NCBI GenBank assembly: GCA_009837815.1
Contig: VXSV01000063.1
Coordinates: 1 to 47,062 of the forward strand
DNA: 47,062 nucleotides
Direction of reading: 5' to 3'
Source: Acidimicrobiia bacterium
GTDB lineage: Bacteria > Actinomycetota > Acidimicrobiia > Spongiisociales > ZC4RG35
Below the pieces are notes generated by a model. That model worked only from the letters and a program-made list of their open reading frames with translations, did not search any database and had not been told where the DNA came from. Shown piece by piece: positions 24,068 through 33,342 of this stretch. A program made the translations under genes and the position numbers. The stretch's first letter is position 1, and each line of letters starts with the position of its first letter.

Positions 24068-25291
24068 ATGATTATCCGCTCCCCCAAAGGAACCGGCGTG
24101 ATCGGTCCGCCTCGCTCCGCACGCTGGAGAGAGGTGCTGGCCCTGTGGGAGGACCTTTCCGGCGTCTACGGCTATGAACTGATAGTCACTCCGGTCTTCG
24201 AGTTCACCGAACTGTTCGAGAGGGGAGTGGGGGAGACCAACGAGGTAGTCACCAAGCAGATGTATACCTTCGCCGATCGTCGGGGACGCTCCCTCAGCCT
24301 TCGCCCCGAGGGCACCGCCGGAGTGATGAGGGCCTATCTGGCCCAGGGAGGGACCGGGCGTTGGAAGGTGGCATATTCGGGGCCGATGTTCCGCTATGAA
24401 CAGCCCCAGGGCGGGCGCCGGCGACAGTTCTGGCAGATCGGGGTTGAGTGTGTGGGGTCGTCGTCGGCCGCCGCGGATGTGGAGGTGATCGCCCTGGCCG
24501 AAGAGTTCCTGTCGGCGGTGGGAGTGGAGAACCAGCTGTTGATCAACAGCCTCGGGGATGGAGAGTGTCGCGGGGCCCACCTGGAGGACATGAAGGCGGC
24601 GATGGCCCGGTCGATCGCCGACTTGTGCTCCAGCCACCGCGATGTGGTGGAGTTGAACCCTCTCCGGATTCTGGACTGCAAGCTGTGCCGACCCGACCAC
24701 GAGACCCTGCCGGACATCGCCGAATACTGGTGCGGGCCGTGCCGGGACCACTTCGGTGAGGTCAGACAGGGCCTTGATGATCTGGGGATCGCATACCGGA
24801 GGTCGTCGCGGTTGGTGAGGGGGCTTGATTACTACTCCCGGACGACTTTCGAGTATGTATCCACCACGCTGGAGACATCCCAGTCGACCGTGCTGGGGGG
24901 AGGCCGGTACGATGGTCTGGCCGAGACGCTCGGCGGCCGGCCGGTTCCCGGGGTGGGGTTCGCCGGGGGGATCGACCGGATGCTCATGGCCGCGCCGGGA
25001 GAGTCGGTCGGTATGGACGTGTTCTTGGTGGGAGAAAAAGAGATTACGGCCTTCGACCTGATGGAGTGGGCTGCGCCGCTTCGCAGAGCGGGACTCCGGG
25101 TGGCCTTCGAGTTGGATCCACGGAGCGTCAAGGCGCAGTTCAAGGCCGCCACCCGTTCCAGCGCCAGGTATGTCGGTGTCGTGAGCGGTGTGGAGTTGGA
25201 GATGCGGGAGGGACGGAATCGCCAGACTCTGGGCCCAGAAGACCTCGAGAAGTGGGGCATGAAGGCGTTCGACCCGGAGACGAGACCGTGA
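24068..25291 (+). CDS. hisS: Histidine--tRNA ligase
   Basis: Charges tRNA-His. The 407-aa product starts with the family's Lys-Gly-Thr segment (IRSPKGTGVIGPP) and carries motif 2 (SGPMFRYEQPQGGRRRQFWQ), the histidine-binding RGLDYYSRTTFEY, motif 3 (GVGFAGGIDRM) and a C-terminal anticodon-binding domain. It is somewhat short at the C-terminus compared with the usual 420-430 residues. The stop overlaps the aspS start (GTGA). Confidence 0.95.
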   Translation: MIIRSPKGTGVIGPPRSARWREVLALWEDLSGVYGYELIVTPVFEFTELFERGVGETNEVVTKQMYTFADRRGRSLSLRPEGTAGVMRAYLAQGGTGRWKVAYSGPMFRYEQPQGGRRRQFWQIGVECVGSSSAAADVEVIALAEEFLSAVGVENQLLINSLGDGECRGAHLEDMKAAMARSIADLCSSHRDVVELNPLRILDCKLCRPDHETLPDIAEYWCGPCRDHFGEVRQGLDDLGIAYRRSSRLVRGLDYYSRTTFEYVSTTLETSQSTVLGGGRYDGLAETLGGRPVPGVGFAGGIDRMLMAAPGESVGMDVFLVGEKEITAFDLMEWAAPLRRAGLRVAFELDPRSVKAQFKAATRSSARYVGVVSGVELEMREGRNRQTLGPEDLEKWGMKAFDPETRP

Positions 25292-27039
25292 GGAGTCACA
25301 CCGCCTCCCAGATCGGCCAGGACACCGTGGGGAAGATGGTCACCCTGGCGGGGTGGGTGGACCGGAGACGTCACCACGGGGGGGTGGTGTTCGTGGACCT
25401 GCGGGACCACACCGGGATGGTGCAGGTGGTGCTGGACCCCGAAGCCATCGGGGAGTCGGCCGAGTTGCGGAGGGAGTTCTGCGTACAGGTGCGAGGCAAG
25501 ACCGTGCGTCGCCCGGAGGGCGCGGAGAATCCCGACATGGCCGGCGGGATGGTGGAGGTGGAGGCCGCGGAGTTGAAGATCCTGAGCCGTTCGGAGGAAC
25601 TTCCTTTTCTCATCGAGGACCGCATCACCGCCGAGGAGCTGCTCCGGCTGGAATACCGATACCTGGACTTGCGCCGCCCTGGCATGGCCCGCAACCTCCG
25701 GGCCCGTTCGGAGGCGTTGCGGACGGTGCGGCGGACGCTGGAGGACCTGGACTTCTGGGAGGTGGAGACCCCCACCCTGATCCGGTCCACCCCCGAGGGC
25801 GCCCGGGATCTGCTGGTCCCAAGCCGCCACAATCCGGGGAGCTTTTATGCTCTTCCCCAGTCTCCCCAGATTTACAAACAGCTGCTGATGGTGGCGGGGG
25901 TGAGCCGCTACTACCAGATGTGCCGCTGCTACCGGGACGAGGACTTTCGGGCCGATCGGCAACTCGAATTCACCCAGATCGACATCGAGGGGTCCTTCTG
26001 GGGGCAGGAGGACGTGCTGGCCACGGTGGAGAAGGTGATCATGGCGGTGGTGGCGGCCCTCCGGCCGGATCAGGCGGTCGGCGCCCCTTTCCGTCGGCTC
26101 ACCTACTCAGAGGCGATGAGCCGCTACGGCACCGACAAACCCGATCTCCGCTTCGGGATGGAGATAGTCGAATTGTCGGATGTGTTCGCCGAAACCGGTT
26201 TCCGGGCGTTCGCCGGTGTCCTGGCGGCGGGAGGGGTGGTGCGGGGGATCAACGCCGGCCCGATAGCTGTGAGCAGGGCCCGGGCCGACGCCCTCATAGA
26301 CAAGGCCCGCCAGTTCGGAGCGGGAGGGTTGGTGTGGATGGTGGCCGAGGAGGGGGGACGCCTCCGCTCGCCGGTTGCGAAGTTTTTGTCCGAAGCGGAA
26401 CTCGAAGGGGTGGTCCGGCGCCTGGGCGGGAATCCGGGCGACGCGCTGTTGCTGGTGGCCGACGGCGAGCGGACGGTTTCGGAGGTCCTGGGGCGTCTGC
26501 GGTCGGAGTTGGGAAAGCCCGACGATCCGGGGCGCCTGGAGTTCCTGTGGGTGGTGGACTTTCCCATGTTCGAGGAGCGGGACGGAGAGATCACCTTCCT
26601 CCATCACCCGTTCACCTCCCCGGCGGACACCGAGATGATGAGAGACCGTCCCCTGCAAGCCGCGGCCCGCGCCTACGACCTGGTCCTGAACGGCGTGGAA
26701 CTTGGTTCGGGGAGTGTCAGGATTCACGACTCCGACGTCCAGCGGCAGATCTTTGAGATCCTGGGGATCTCCGACGAAGAGGCGGAGGAGCGCTTCGGAT
26801 GGTTCATCCGGGCGCTGCGTTTCGGCACGCCGCCCCACGCCGGTTTCGCGGTGGGATTCGACCGGCTGGTGGCGGTGTTGCGGGGAGTGGCGAGCATCCG
26901 AGAGATCATTCCCTTTCCCAAGACCCAGACCGGCGCCGAGCCGCTGAGTCGCACTCCCGCCTCGGTCAGCAACCGGCAGTTGAAGGAACTGGGAATCGCG
27001 GTCGATCCCCGCCGGATCAAGGCTTCTCCGCCGGCATAG
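25288..27039 (+). CDS. aspS: Aspartate--tRNA ligase, probably non-discriminating
   Basis: Charges tRNA-Asp. The 583-aa product has the bacterial layout: OB-fold anticodon domain (about 1-105), class II core with motif 2 around YYQMCRCYRDEDFRADRQ, GAD insertion (about 285-415), and motif 3 (GFAVGFDRLVAVL). In the OB fold the anticodon-contacting position reads RRRHHGG (His30) where discriminating enzymes such as E. coli have Leu. His here is typical of AspRSs that also mischarge tRNA-Asn for GatCAB to convert; this specificity is inferred. GTG 25288 overlaps the hisS stop. Confidence 0.95.
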   Translation: MRSHTASQIGQDTVGKMVTLAGWVDRRRHHGGVVFVDLRDHTGMVQVVLDPEAIGESAELRREFCVQVRGKTVRRPEGAENPDMAGGMVEVEAAELKILSRSEELPFLIEDRITAEELLRLEYRYLDLRRPGMARNLRARSEALRTVRRTLEDLDFWEVETPTLIRSTPEGARDLLVPSRHNPGSFYALPQSPQIYKQLLMVAGVSRYYQMCRCYRDEDFRADRQLEFTQIDIEGSFWGQEDVLATVEKVIMAVVAALRPDQAVGAPFRRLTYSEAMSRYGTDKPDLRFGMEIVELSDVFAETGFRAFAGVLAAGGVVRGINAGPIAVSRARADALIDKARQFGAGGLVWMVAEEGGRLRSPVAKFLSEAELEGVVRRLGGNPGDALLLVADGERTVSEVLGRLRSELGKPDDPGRLEFLWVVDFPMFEERDGEITFLHHPFTSPADTEMMRDRPLQAAARAYDLVLNGVELGSGSVRIHDSDVQRQIFEILGISDEEAEERFGWFIRALRFGTPPHAGFAVGFDRLVAVLRGVASIREIIPFPKTQTGAEPLSRTPASVSNRQLKELGIAVDPRRIKASPPA

Positions 27040-27044
27040 GACCG

Positions 27045-28409
27045 ATGGCCAGCTACGGCGCCGATGACCTGTTCGCCGCCCGGCGGTCGGAGGTCCTGGC
27101 AGAGGTGGCGCCGCTGGCCGAGCGCATGCGTCCGAGGAGTCTGGACGAGGTGGTGGGATTGCCCGGCCTTCTGGGCGCCGGATCCGCCTTCCGGGTCCTG
27201 GTGGAGTCGGGTCGGCCTGTCTCGATGGTGTTGTGGGGCCCTCCGGGGAGCGGCAAGACCACCCTGGCCCGGTTGGTGGCCCTGCATTGTTCGGCGGCGT
27301 TCGAGACGCTCAGCGCCACCTCTGCCGGGGTCAAGCAGGTTAGGGAGGTCCTGGCCTCCGGCCGCCGCCGCCTTGAGGGCGACGGCCGGCGGACCGTTTT
27401 GTTCCTCGACGAGATACACCGCTTCTCAAAGAGCCAGCAGGACGCTCTGCTCCCGGGGGTGGAGAGCGGGACCCTGATCCTGATCGGAGCGACCACCGAG
27501 AACCCATTCTTCGAGATCAACAGTCCTCTGATGAGCCGGATGGTGTTGTTCCGGACCCACGAGATCCCCGATGAGGCGTTGGAGGTGCTGGTGGGAAGGG
27601 CCCTGTCGGATAAGCGGCGAGGATTGGGATCCGACGACCTGCAGATCGCCGGGGACGCCCGGGAGGCGCTGGTGACCAGGTCCGGGGGAGACGCCCGGGG
27701 ACTGCTGAACGTCTTGGAGGTCGCCGCGCATCTGGCCAAAGGACGGGGCTCGGGGGTGATCGAGACCGATGATGTCTCCGAGGCGCTGGGTCGTCGGATA
27801 GTTCGATATGACAAGGCGGGAGACCGTCACTACGACGTGATCTCCGCCTTTATCAAGAGCGTGCGGGGCTCTGATCCCGACGCGGCCCTGTACTGGCTGT
27901 TTCTCATGCTCGAGGGCGGCGAGGATCCCGAGTTCATCGCTCGGCGGCTGGTGATCCTCGCATCGGAGGACATCGGCATGGCCGACCGTTGGGCGCTTCC
28001 GCTGGCGACTGCGGCGGCTCAGGCCCTCTCCTATGTGGGGATGCCCGAGGCCGCCTATCACCTGGCCCACGCCACCCTCTTCCTGGCTCAGGCGCCCAAG
28101 TCGAATTCGGTCACCTCCGCCATGGCCCGGGCGTGTTCGGTGGTCCGGGAGGGGCCCAGTCCCTCCGTCCCACTCCACCTTCGCAGCGGTGGCTATCGTG
28201 GAGCAGACATCATCGGACACGGGGAAGGCTACGAATACCCCCATGACCATCCACACCACATCGTTCCCCAGGCATACTTCCCGCCGGAGGTGAATCCGCG
28301 GGTGTTCTTCCGTCCCACCCAAAGCGGTTTCGAAGCCGAAATCGGGCGACGCCTGATCGAGATCGATCATGTGTTGGGACGAGCCGGACGCCAGGAGGAG
28401 CAGGCGTGA
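27045..28409 (+). CDS. rarA: Replication-associated recombination ATPase RarA (MgsA)
   Basis: AAA+ ATPase related to clamp loaders and RuvB, acting at stalled replication forks. The 454-aa product has the RPRSLDEVVG segment, Walker A GPPGSGKT (65-72), Walker B LFLDEIHRF (119-127), sensor GATTENP (148-154), and the C-terminal tetramerisation domain ending in the family's HHIVPQAYFP. ATG 27045 begins six bases after the aspS stop. The stop overlaps the ppgK GTG. Confidence 0.94.
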   Translation: MASYGADDLFAARRSEVLAEVAPLAERMRPRSLDEVVGLPGLLGAGSAFRVLVESGRPVSMVLWGPPGSGKTTLARLVALHCSAAFETLSATSAGVKQVREVLASGRRRLEGDGRRTVLFLDEIHRFSKSQQDALLPGVESGTLILIGATTENPFFEINSPLMSRMVLFRTHEIPDEALEVLVGRALSDKRRGLGSDDLQIAGDAREALVTRSGGDARGLLNVLEVAAHLAKGRGSGVIETDDVSEALGRRIVRYDKAGDRHYDVISAFIKSVRGSDPDAALYWLFLMLEGGEDPEFIARRLVILASEDIGMADRWALPLATAAAQALSYVGMPEAAYHLAHATLFLAQAPKSNSVTSAMARACSVVREGPSPSVPLHLRSGGYRGADIIGHGEGYEYPHDHPHHIVPQAYFPPEVNPRVFFRPTQSGFEAEIGRRLIEIDHVLGRAGRQEEQA

Positions 28410-29176
28410 CCGCTCTGGGAATAGACATCGGAGGGTCGGGTGTCAAAGGCAATCTGGTGGACGCCGCCACCGGAGGGCTTCTTTCTGAACGCCTTCGCAT
28501 CCCCACTCCCCGCTCGGGGTCCACCGAGGCTGTGGGCGCGGTGGTGGCGGAGATTGCCGAGCACTTCCGTCGACAGAGCGGGCATGAAACCCTGCCGGTG
28601 GGGTGCGGGTTCCCGGGAGTGATCCGATCAGGTGTGGTAAGCGCCGCCACCCACCTGGACAAGGCCTGGCTGGGCGCCAACGTGGTCGCCATCCTCTCCG
28701 AGGCCACCGGCCGCCCGGTCACCGTTCTCAACGACGCCGACGCGGCCGGCGTGGCCGAGATCACCTTCGGGTCGGCCAAGGGTCGGAGCGGCACGGTTCT
28801 GATGATCACCCTGGGCACCGGGATCGGGAGCGGGATGTTCCGCGACGGCAGACTGGTGCCCAACTTCGAGCTGGGCATGCTGGAGTTGGGCGGTCATCAC
28901 CCCATCGAGGACCGGGTGGCATACCGCGTCTTCAAGCAGGGGGAGTTGAGTTGGAAGAAGTGGGCCAGGAGGTTGAACCGCTACCTGAGGCACATCAACG
29001 CGCTCTTCGCTCCCGATCTGATCGTTCTCGGGGGAGGAGGGGTGAACAAGTGGTCCCGCTTCGGTCGCCACCTGGATGTGCCGGTGGATGTGGTCCCCGC
29101 CCACTTCGGAAACCATGCCGGCATCATCGGCGCCGGCCTCGCCGCGGTGAACCCGGGCACCCTGATGGGAGTCTGA
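28406..29176 (+). CDS. ppgK: Polyphosphate glucokinase (ROK family)
   Basis: Phosphorylates glucose using polyphosphate or ATP. The 256-aa product has the phosphate loop GIDIGGSGVKG (5-15), the catalytic Asp110 in LNDADAAG, the second loop LGTGIGSG, and LGGHH. The zinc-binding cysteine cluster of ordinary ROK kinases is missing, as in known PpgK enzymes, and the Lys/Arg-rich KKWARRLNRYLRH fits the polyphosphate-binding type. GTG 28406 overlaps the rarA stop, so this is the last gene of the long plus-strand array. Confidence 0.88.
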   Translation: MTALGIDIGGSGVKGNLVDAATGGLLSERLRIPTPRSGSTEAVGAVVAEIAEHFRRQSGHETLPVGCGFPGVIRSGVVSAATHLDKAWLGANVVAILSEATGRPVTVLNDADAAGVAEITFGSAKGRSGTVLMITLGTGIGSGMFRDGRLVPNFELGMLELGGHHPIEDRVAYRVFKQGELSWKKWARRLNRYLRHINALFAPDLIVLGGGGVNKWSRFGRHLDVPVDVVPAHFGNHAGIIGAGLAAVNPGTLMGV

Positions 29177-29230
29177 ACCAGATCACAAGAGGGTAACCGC
29201 CGGGGGCGTCGCTCCGGCCCCTCCATCGGA

Positions 29231-30589
29231 TCACCCTGGGTTGGTGTCCTCCGCCGAAGATCGCAGCGGGTTGCAGGTCTGGTCGCTTACGAAAGCGGAG
29301 AAACGGCTCACCTGGTCGGGGGGGAGCCTGACCACTAAGTCCATTCCGTTGGGACCCTCAGTCGAGGATAGAACCTCCCCTGTCCGGTGGAGGGCCGCCA
29401 AGGCGTCCCCTCTGTCGTAGGGCACCCGCACCGAGATGGTCGATGATCGGGCGTTCAACCAGTGGATGAGCGTCTCCATGAGTTGCTCTGTTCCCTCGCC
29501 GGTGAGCGCCGACACGGCAACCGCGGTTTCGCCTGATCCCACGAGCCGCCGGACCACCGTGGGGGACGCCTCATCGATCTTGTTCGCCACGATGATGGTC
29601 GGCGCCGAATCCGCCCCGATCTCGGCCAGGACTTCTCGGACCGCGGTGATCTGGCCCTCCGGGTCGGGGTCGGCGGCGTTCACCACATGAAGTATCAGGT
29701 CGGCGTCGCGAACCTCCTCCAGAGTGGATTGGAAGGCTTCCACCAGGCGGTGGGGGAGCCTTCGCACGAATCCGACGGTGTCGGCCATCAGAATCTCTCG
29801 GCCGCCGGGCAGCCGGAGGCGGCGGATGGTGGGATCCAGGGTGGTGAACAGCCGGTCTTCGGTGAGCACCCCGGCGCCGGTCAGCTGGTTCAGGAGGGTC
29901 GACTTGCCGGCGTTGGTGTATCCGACCAGGGCGATGATGGGCACAGCGGCCTGGACGCGGGAGTGGCGCCGGGTCTGGTTCTGCCGCCGGAGGGTGGAGA
30001 GGTCCTTCTCGAGGGAGGTGATCTTCTGGCGGATGCGGCGGCGGTCGCTCTCGAGGCGGGTTTCTCCCGGTCCCCGAGTTCCGATCCCTCCCGCCTGCTG
30101 GGAAAGCTCCTCGCCCGTGCCCCGTAGGCGGGGCAGCCGGTAGCGCAGCAGCGCAAGTTCCACCTGGAGCGCTCCCTCACGGGAGGTGGCGTGCTGGGCG
30201 AAGATGTCGAGGATCACCGCCTCGCGGTCCACGACGTCACATTCGAACAGTTCCTGCAGGTTGCGTTGTTGCGCCGGGGCGAGGGCATTGTCGAACACCA
30301 CCACGTCTATGTCCTCTGCTTTGGTGATGTCGGCCACTGACGACGCCTGGCCCTTGCCGATGAACAGTCCCGGATCGGGAGCGGGCCGGCTGAACACCTC
30401 CCGGTCGACCGGCTCGGACCCTGCGGTGTCGGTCAGCAGAGCCAGCTCCTCGAGGGACTGCTCCACCTCAAGAGATGAGTTGCGCCCCAAACGAACTCCC
30501 ACCAGGAAGGCTCTCTGGCGGGGTACCTCGAGGTCCGCTACCGTGGCGGTGAGCCTGCGGCGTTCCCGGCCCAGATGTTGATAAGTCAT
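29231..30589 (-). CDS. hflX: Ribosome-associated GTPase HflX
   Basis: A GTPase that binds and can split stalled ribosomes. The 452-aa product has the N-terminal HflX domain (about 20-165), a coiled helical linker, GGIGTRGPGETRLE (167-180), G1 GYTNAGKST (223-231), G3 DTVGF (270-274) and G4 NKID (336-339), followed by a short C-terminal domain. ATG 30589 is chosen because MTYQHLGRE leads directly into the conserved domain; the frame is open further upstream, but that part overlaps the preceding gene. It is 26 bases downstream of a small unknown gene and in the moaA transcript direction. Confidence 0.93.
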   Translation of the reverse strand: MTYQHLGRERRRLTATVADLEVPRQRAFLVGVRLGRNSSLEVEQSLEELALLTDTAGSEPVDREVFSRPAPDPGLFIGKGQASSVADITKAEDIDVVVFDNALAPAQQRNLQELFECDVVDREAVILDIFAQHATSREGALQVELALLRYRLPRLRGTGEELSQQAGGIGTRGPGETRLESDRRRIRQKITSLEKDLSTLRRQNQTRRHSRVQAAVPIIALVGYTNAGKSTLLNQLTGAGVLTEDRLFTTLDPTIRRLRLPGGREILMADTVGFVRRLPHRLVEAFQSTLEEVRDADLILHVVNAADPDPEGQITAVREVLAEIGADSAPTIIVANKIDEASPTVVRRLVGSGETAVAVSALTGEGTEQLMETLIHWLNARSSTISVRVPYDRGDALAALHRTGEVLSSTEGPNGMDLVVRLPPDQVSRFSAFVSDQTCNPLRSSAEDTNPG

Positions 30590-30615
30590 TTCTTCTTTCA
30601 GGAGGGTTTGGGAAC

Positions 30616-30915
30616 CTACAGGTACTGACCCTCGTCGAGCGCCTCCTCGGGCTCTTGTTCGGCGATGATCTGGGTTTGGCGGACCGCCACCACCGGCTTT
30701 CCGGTGGGCGGCCACAGAAAACGCCAGGCGCCGGTGGGAACCGCCCAGAAGTGCCGGCCGGTTACCACGTCGATCAGCGACAGCGCGTCGTTCTGGCCGT
30801 TGGCGCCAGTTGACACCAGGAGTCCTGAGCGGGTGGCGGATTCCTGCGGGACGTGGCCCACCCGCCAGCCGTTGGACACCTTGTATTCGGTCGCTTCGCT
30901 CTGATTGGAACCCAT
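30616..30915 (-). CDS. Unknown protein, 99 aa
   Basis: A small open frame between moaA and hflX, same strand, 26 bases before hflX. The product is soluble: an N-terminal NGWRVGHVPQESATRSG segment, a middle NDALSLIDVVTGRHFW, an aromatic/Pro-rich AVPTGAWRFLWPPTGKP, a strand-like VVAVRQTQIIAE, and a very acidic tail. It looks like a small beta-rich fold. ATG 30915 is preferred; a second in-frame ATG at 30921 adds two residues. No ribosome-binding site is evident. No known family was recognised. It is probably real given its codon use and operon position. Confidence 0.6.
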   Translation of the reverse strand: MGSNQSEATEYKVSNGWRVGHVPQESATRSGLLVSTGANGQNDALSLIDVVTGRHFWAVPTGAWRFLWPPTGKPVVAVRQTQIIAEQEPEEALDEGQYL

Positions 30916-30968
30916 ATGCACTTAGTTTGGCGCGTCAGCGGCTTACTTTTTCTGTTTCGGACAGCATC

Positions 30969-31994
30969 TCACCCGCCAATGTAGCTCATCTCCACCTTTT
31001 GCCCGATCCCCGCCGTCTCTCCCGAGCGAAGCTCCGAGTACTGATCCACCCGCTCCGACCAGACCGCGCCGATCCGGCGGCGAAGCTCCTCATCGGACGC
31101 CCCGGAGCGGACCGCCTCCCGGAGATCGGTCCCGAACACCGCGAACAGGCAGGTGTAGAGCTTTCCGTCGGCCGACAGTCTGGCGCGGGTGCAGTCTCCA
31201 CAGAAGGGCTGGGTCACCGATGCGATCACCCCCAACTCTCCCTGACCATCGGCGTATCGCCAGCGCTTGGCCACCTCGCCCCGGTAGTTGGGGTCGAGGG
31301 GCTCGATGGGAAAGACATCGTTGACGGTGCTGATGATCTCATGCGCCGGGGTCACGTCGTCCAGCCTCCAGCCGTTGGTGACGCCGACGTCCATGTACTC
31401 GATGAAGCGGAGGATGTGGCCGCTCCCCCGGAAGTGCTCCGCCATCTCCAGGATCGAGTGGTCGTTGACGCCCCTTCGGACCACCATGTTGACTTTGATG
31501 GGAGTGAGCCCCGCGTCGGCTGCGGCGTCGATCCCGGCCAGCACGTCGGCCACCTTGGCGCCCACGTCGTTCATGGTCGAGAAGACCTCATCGGAGAGAG
31601 AATCGAGGCTCACCGTCACCCGATCGAGCCCGGCGTCGGCCAGCGCTTGCGCTTTTCGGGGAAGCAGGACGCCGTTGGTGGTGAGGGTGAGGTCGGCGAC
31701 GCCCGACACCTCGGCCAGCATTCCGACCAGCTGCTCCAGTCCGGCTCTCAAGAGGGGCTCCCCGCCGGTGAGCCGAACCTTCCTGGCACCCAGAGACACG
31801 AAGACCCGGGCGAGGCGGGTTATCTCCTCGAAGCTGAGGAGGGCCGTGCGTTCCAGGAACTTGTAGTCGCGATTGAAGATCTCCTTGGGCATGCAATACG
31901 TGCACCGGAAATTGCACCGGTCCGTGACCGAGATGCGCAGGTCCGCCAGGGTCCGGCCCAGGCGGTCGAAAGGCTTGACGTCGAGGTTGCTCAC
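30969..31994 (-). CDS. moaA: GTP 3',8-cyclase MoaA
   Basis: Radical SAM enzyme that starts molybdenum cofactor synthesis from GTP. The 341-aa product has the N-terminal cluster Cys27-x3-Cys31-x2-Cys34 (CNFRCTYC), the C-terminal cluster Cys265, Cys268 and Cys282 ([18 protein letters not shown]), LTGGEPLLR near 75-83, and the required C-terminal Gly-Gly. The GTG start at 31994 leads into the usual [20 protein letters not shown]. No other molybdenum cofactor genes lie in the window. Confidence 0.95.
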   Translation of the reverse strand: MSNLDVKPFDRLGRTLADLRISVTDRCNFRCTYCMPKEIFNRDYKFLERTALLSFEEITRLARVFVSLGARKVRLTGGEPLLRAGLEQLVGMLAEVSGVADLTLTTNGVLLPRKAQALADAGLDRVTVSLDSLSDEVFSTMNDVGAKVADVLAGIDAAADAGLTPIKVNMVVRRGVNDHSILEMAEHFRGSGHILRFIEYMDVGVTNGWRLDDVTPAHEIISTVNDVFPIEPLDPNYRGEVAKRWRYADGQGELGVIASVTQPFCGDCTRARLSADGKLYTCLFAVFGTDLREAVRSGASDEELRRRIGAVWSERVDQYSELRSGETAGIGQKVEMSYIGG

Positions 31995-32102
31995 TTGGCC
32001 AAGACCTTAGCAAGGACCGCCCCTCCCCGATTCCCTGTATTTCCGCCGCGTAGCACCCCGGATCGGCCAGACTAAATGCCCAAGCTATGGGTAAGGAGTG
32101 CC

Positions 32103-32855
32103 ATGCGAAGCCACGATATCGACTACGAGATACGCGGAGACGATCTGCAGTTCGTGGAGGTGTACCTGGACCCCGAGGAGACGGCGGTTGCGGAAGCCGG
32201 AACCATGATCTTCATGGACGAGGGCGTCACCTTCGAAGCCAAGATGGGGGACGGGTCCGAGCCCGAGGGAGGAGGCGGTTTCTTCCGGAAGGCGAAGAGC
32301 GCGGCCGGGAGGGTCCTGAGCGGCGAATCCCTGTTCATGACCCATTTCACCAACTCTGGCGGCGGCCGGGCCACGGTGGCTTTCGGCGCCTCGGTGCCGG
32401 GCAAGATCGTGCCCCTTGATTTGGCCCGGATAGGCGGGCCGGTGATCTGCCAGCGTGACGCCTTCCTGTGCGCGGCCCTGGGGACCAGGGTCTCCATGCA
32501 TTTCAATCGCCGTTTCGGCAGCGGCCTGTTCGGCGGCGAGGGTTTCATCCTTCAGAAACTGGAGGGGGACGGGATAGCCTTCGTGAACGCCGGCGGCATG
32601 GTCGTGGAGCGCCATCTGGCGGGAGAGACCATTCGTCTCGACACCGGGTGCCTGGTCGGCTTCGAAGAAGGAATGGAGTACTCGATCGAGCGGGCCGGAG
32701 GGCTCAAGACGATGGCCTTCGGCGACGAGGGGATCTTCCTGGCCACGATCAGCGGGGTGGGGCGGGTCTGGGTTCAGTCCCTTCCCTTCTCCCGGTTGGC
32801 CGATCCCATCATCAGTGCGGCGGTCGCAGCGGCCGCAGCCGCCTCCAGCCAATAA
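32103..32855 (+). CDS. AIM24/TIGR00266-family protein
   Basis: The 250-aa product matches this uncharacterised, widespread beta-rich family: [17 protein letters not shown] at the start, [66 protein letters not shown] and [21 protein letters not shown]. Members form a double-psi beta-barrel-like trimer; the biochemical role is unknown. ATG 32103 is chosen over 32076 because AAGGAG lies four bases before it. The gene is divergent from moaA and stands alone. The C-terminus is an Ala-rich helix. Confidence 0.88.
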   Translation: MRSHDIDYEIRGDDLQFVEVYLDPEETAVAEAGTMIFMDEGVTFEAKMGDGSEPEGGGGFFRKAKSAAGRVLSGESLFMTHFTNSGGGRATVAFGASVPGKIVPLDLARIGGPVICQRDAFLCAALGTRVSMHFNRRFGSGLFGGEGFILQKLEGDGIAFVNAGGMVVERHLAGETIRLDTGCLVGFEEGMEYSIERAGGLKTMAFGDEGIFLATISGVGRVWVQSLPFSRLADPIISAAVAAAAAASSQ

Positions 32856-33342
32856 CGACCGTCTAGGTGTACTGTCCAGGGAGGTGGTTGACAGTTGAAT
32901 CCTACGGAGCGTTGGTCATGACCTACACCTTTTCGTTCTTGCCTCCGCCGAGGCGCAAAGAAAGGGTCGAGCACGTTCTGTGGGCCATCAGCAGAGGGAG
33001 CTCCCCCGTAGATGACTAAGTTGGCAGACAAAGTCTGCACTCGGGCTCGCCGAAGTCCGAGAGTCAACCGAGTCGGTGATGGCTTGGGCGCGTGAACGCG
33101 GTCGGATCTCGTCGAGCGAATACCGCCAAATGACCGGAGTATCCCAGGCAACAGCCACTAAACGACTCAAAGAATTGGCCGAGCAAGGCCGGATCGCACC
33201 TGCCTCCGAATCCGGGAGGGGACGCGGTTTTCACTACCGGCCCGTTTGATCAACCTATCGTCCACTCAACCACAGATGTCGCCTACGGTGTAGCCCTCGG
33301 GGACACCACCCGACTTGTAACCCACCTCTGTAAGAAGGACAG
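32856..33342. other. Lower-GC region with a degraded coding remnant
   Basis: About 490 bases between the AIM24 gene and the DUF2237 gene. GC content is visibly lower than in the flanks. It holds a consensus TTGACA at 32888-32893 with no matching -10, a 33-codon open frame at 32918-33019 (MTYTFSFLPPPRRKERV...), and the winged-helix fragment at 33076-33249 in a different frame. No terminator hairpin was found. Confidence 0.5.
33076..33249 (+). pseudogene. Winged-helix DNA-binding fragment, 57 aa
   Basis: From GTG 33076 the frame encodes a single winged helix: an N-terminal helix (MAWARERGRISSSEY), the helix-turn-helix YRQMTGVSQATATKRLKEL, and a wing ending RGRGFHYRP. This resembles the C-terminal domain of AlbA_2/AAA_4-type regulators, whose other domains are absent. 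The same frame is open and looks coding for about 20 more codons upstream (LGLAEVRES) but has no start before an in-frame stop at 33013, which suggests a truncated gene. A tiny intact regulator starting at GTG 33076 or ATG 33079 is possible. No ribosome-binding site is visible. Confidence 0.5.

Noticed and set aside
29177..29230. Terminator between ppgK and hflX
   Set aside because: A short GGGGC/GCCCC pairing exists, but the stem is weak and there is no T tract.
32918..33019. 33-codon open frame as a small protein gene
   Set aside because: No ribosome-binding site and no recognisable motif; it is better explained as part of the decayed regulator region.
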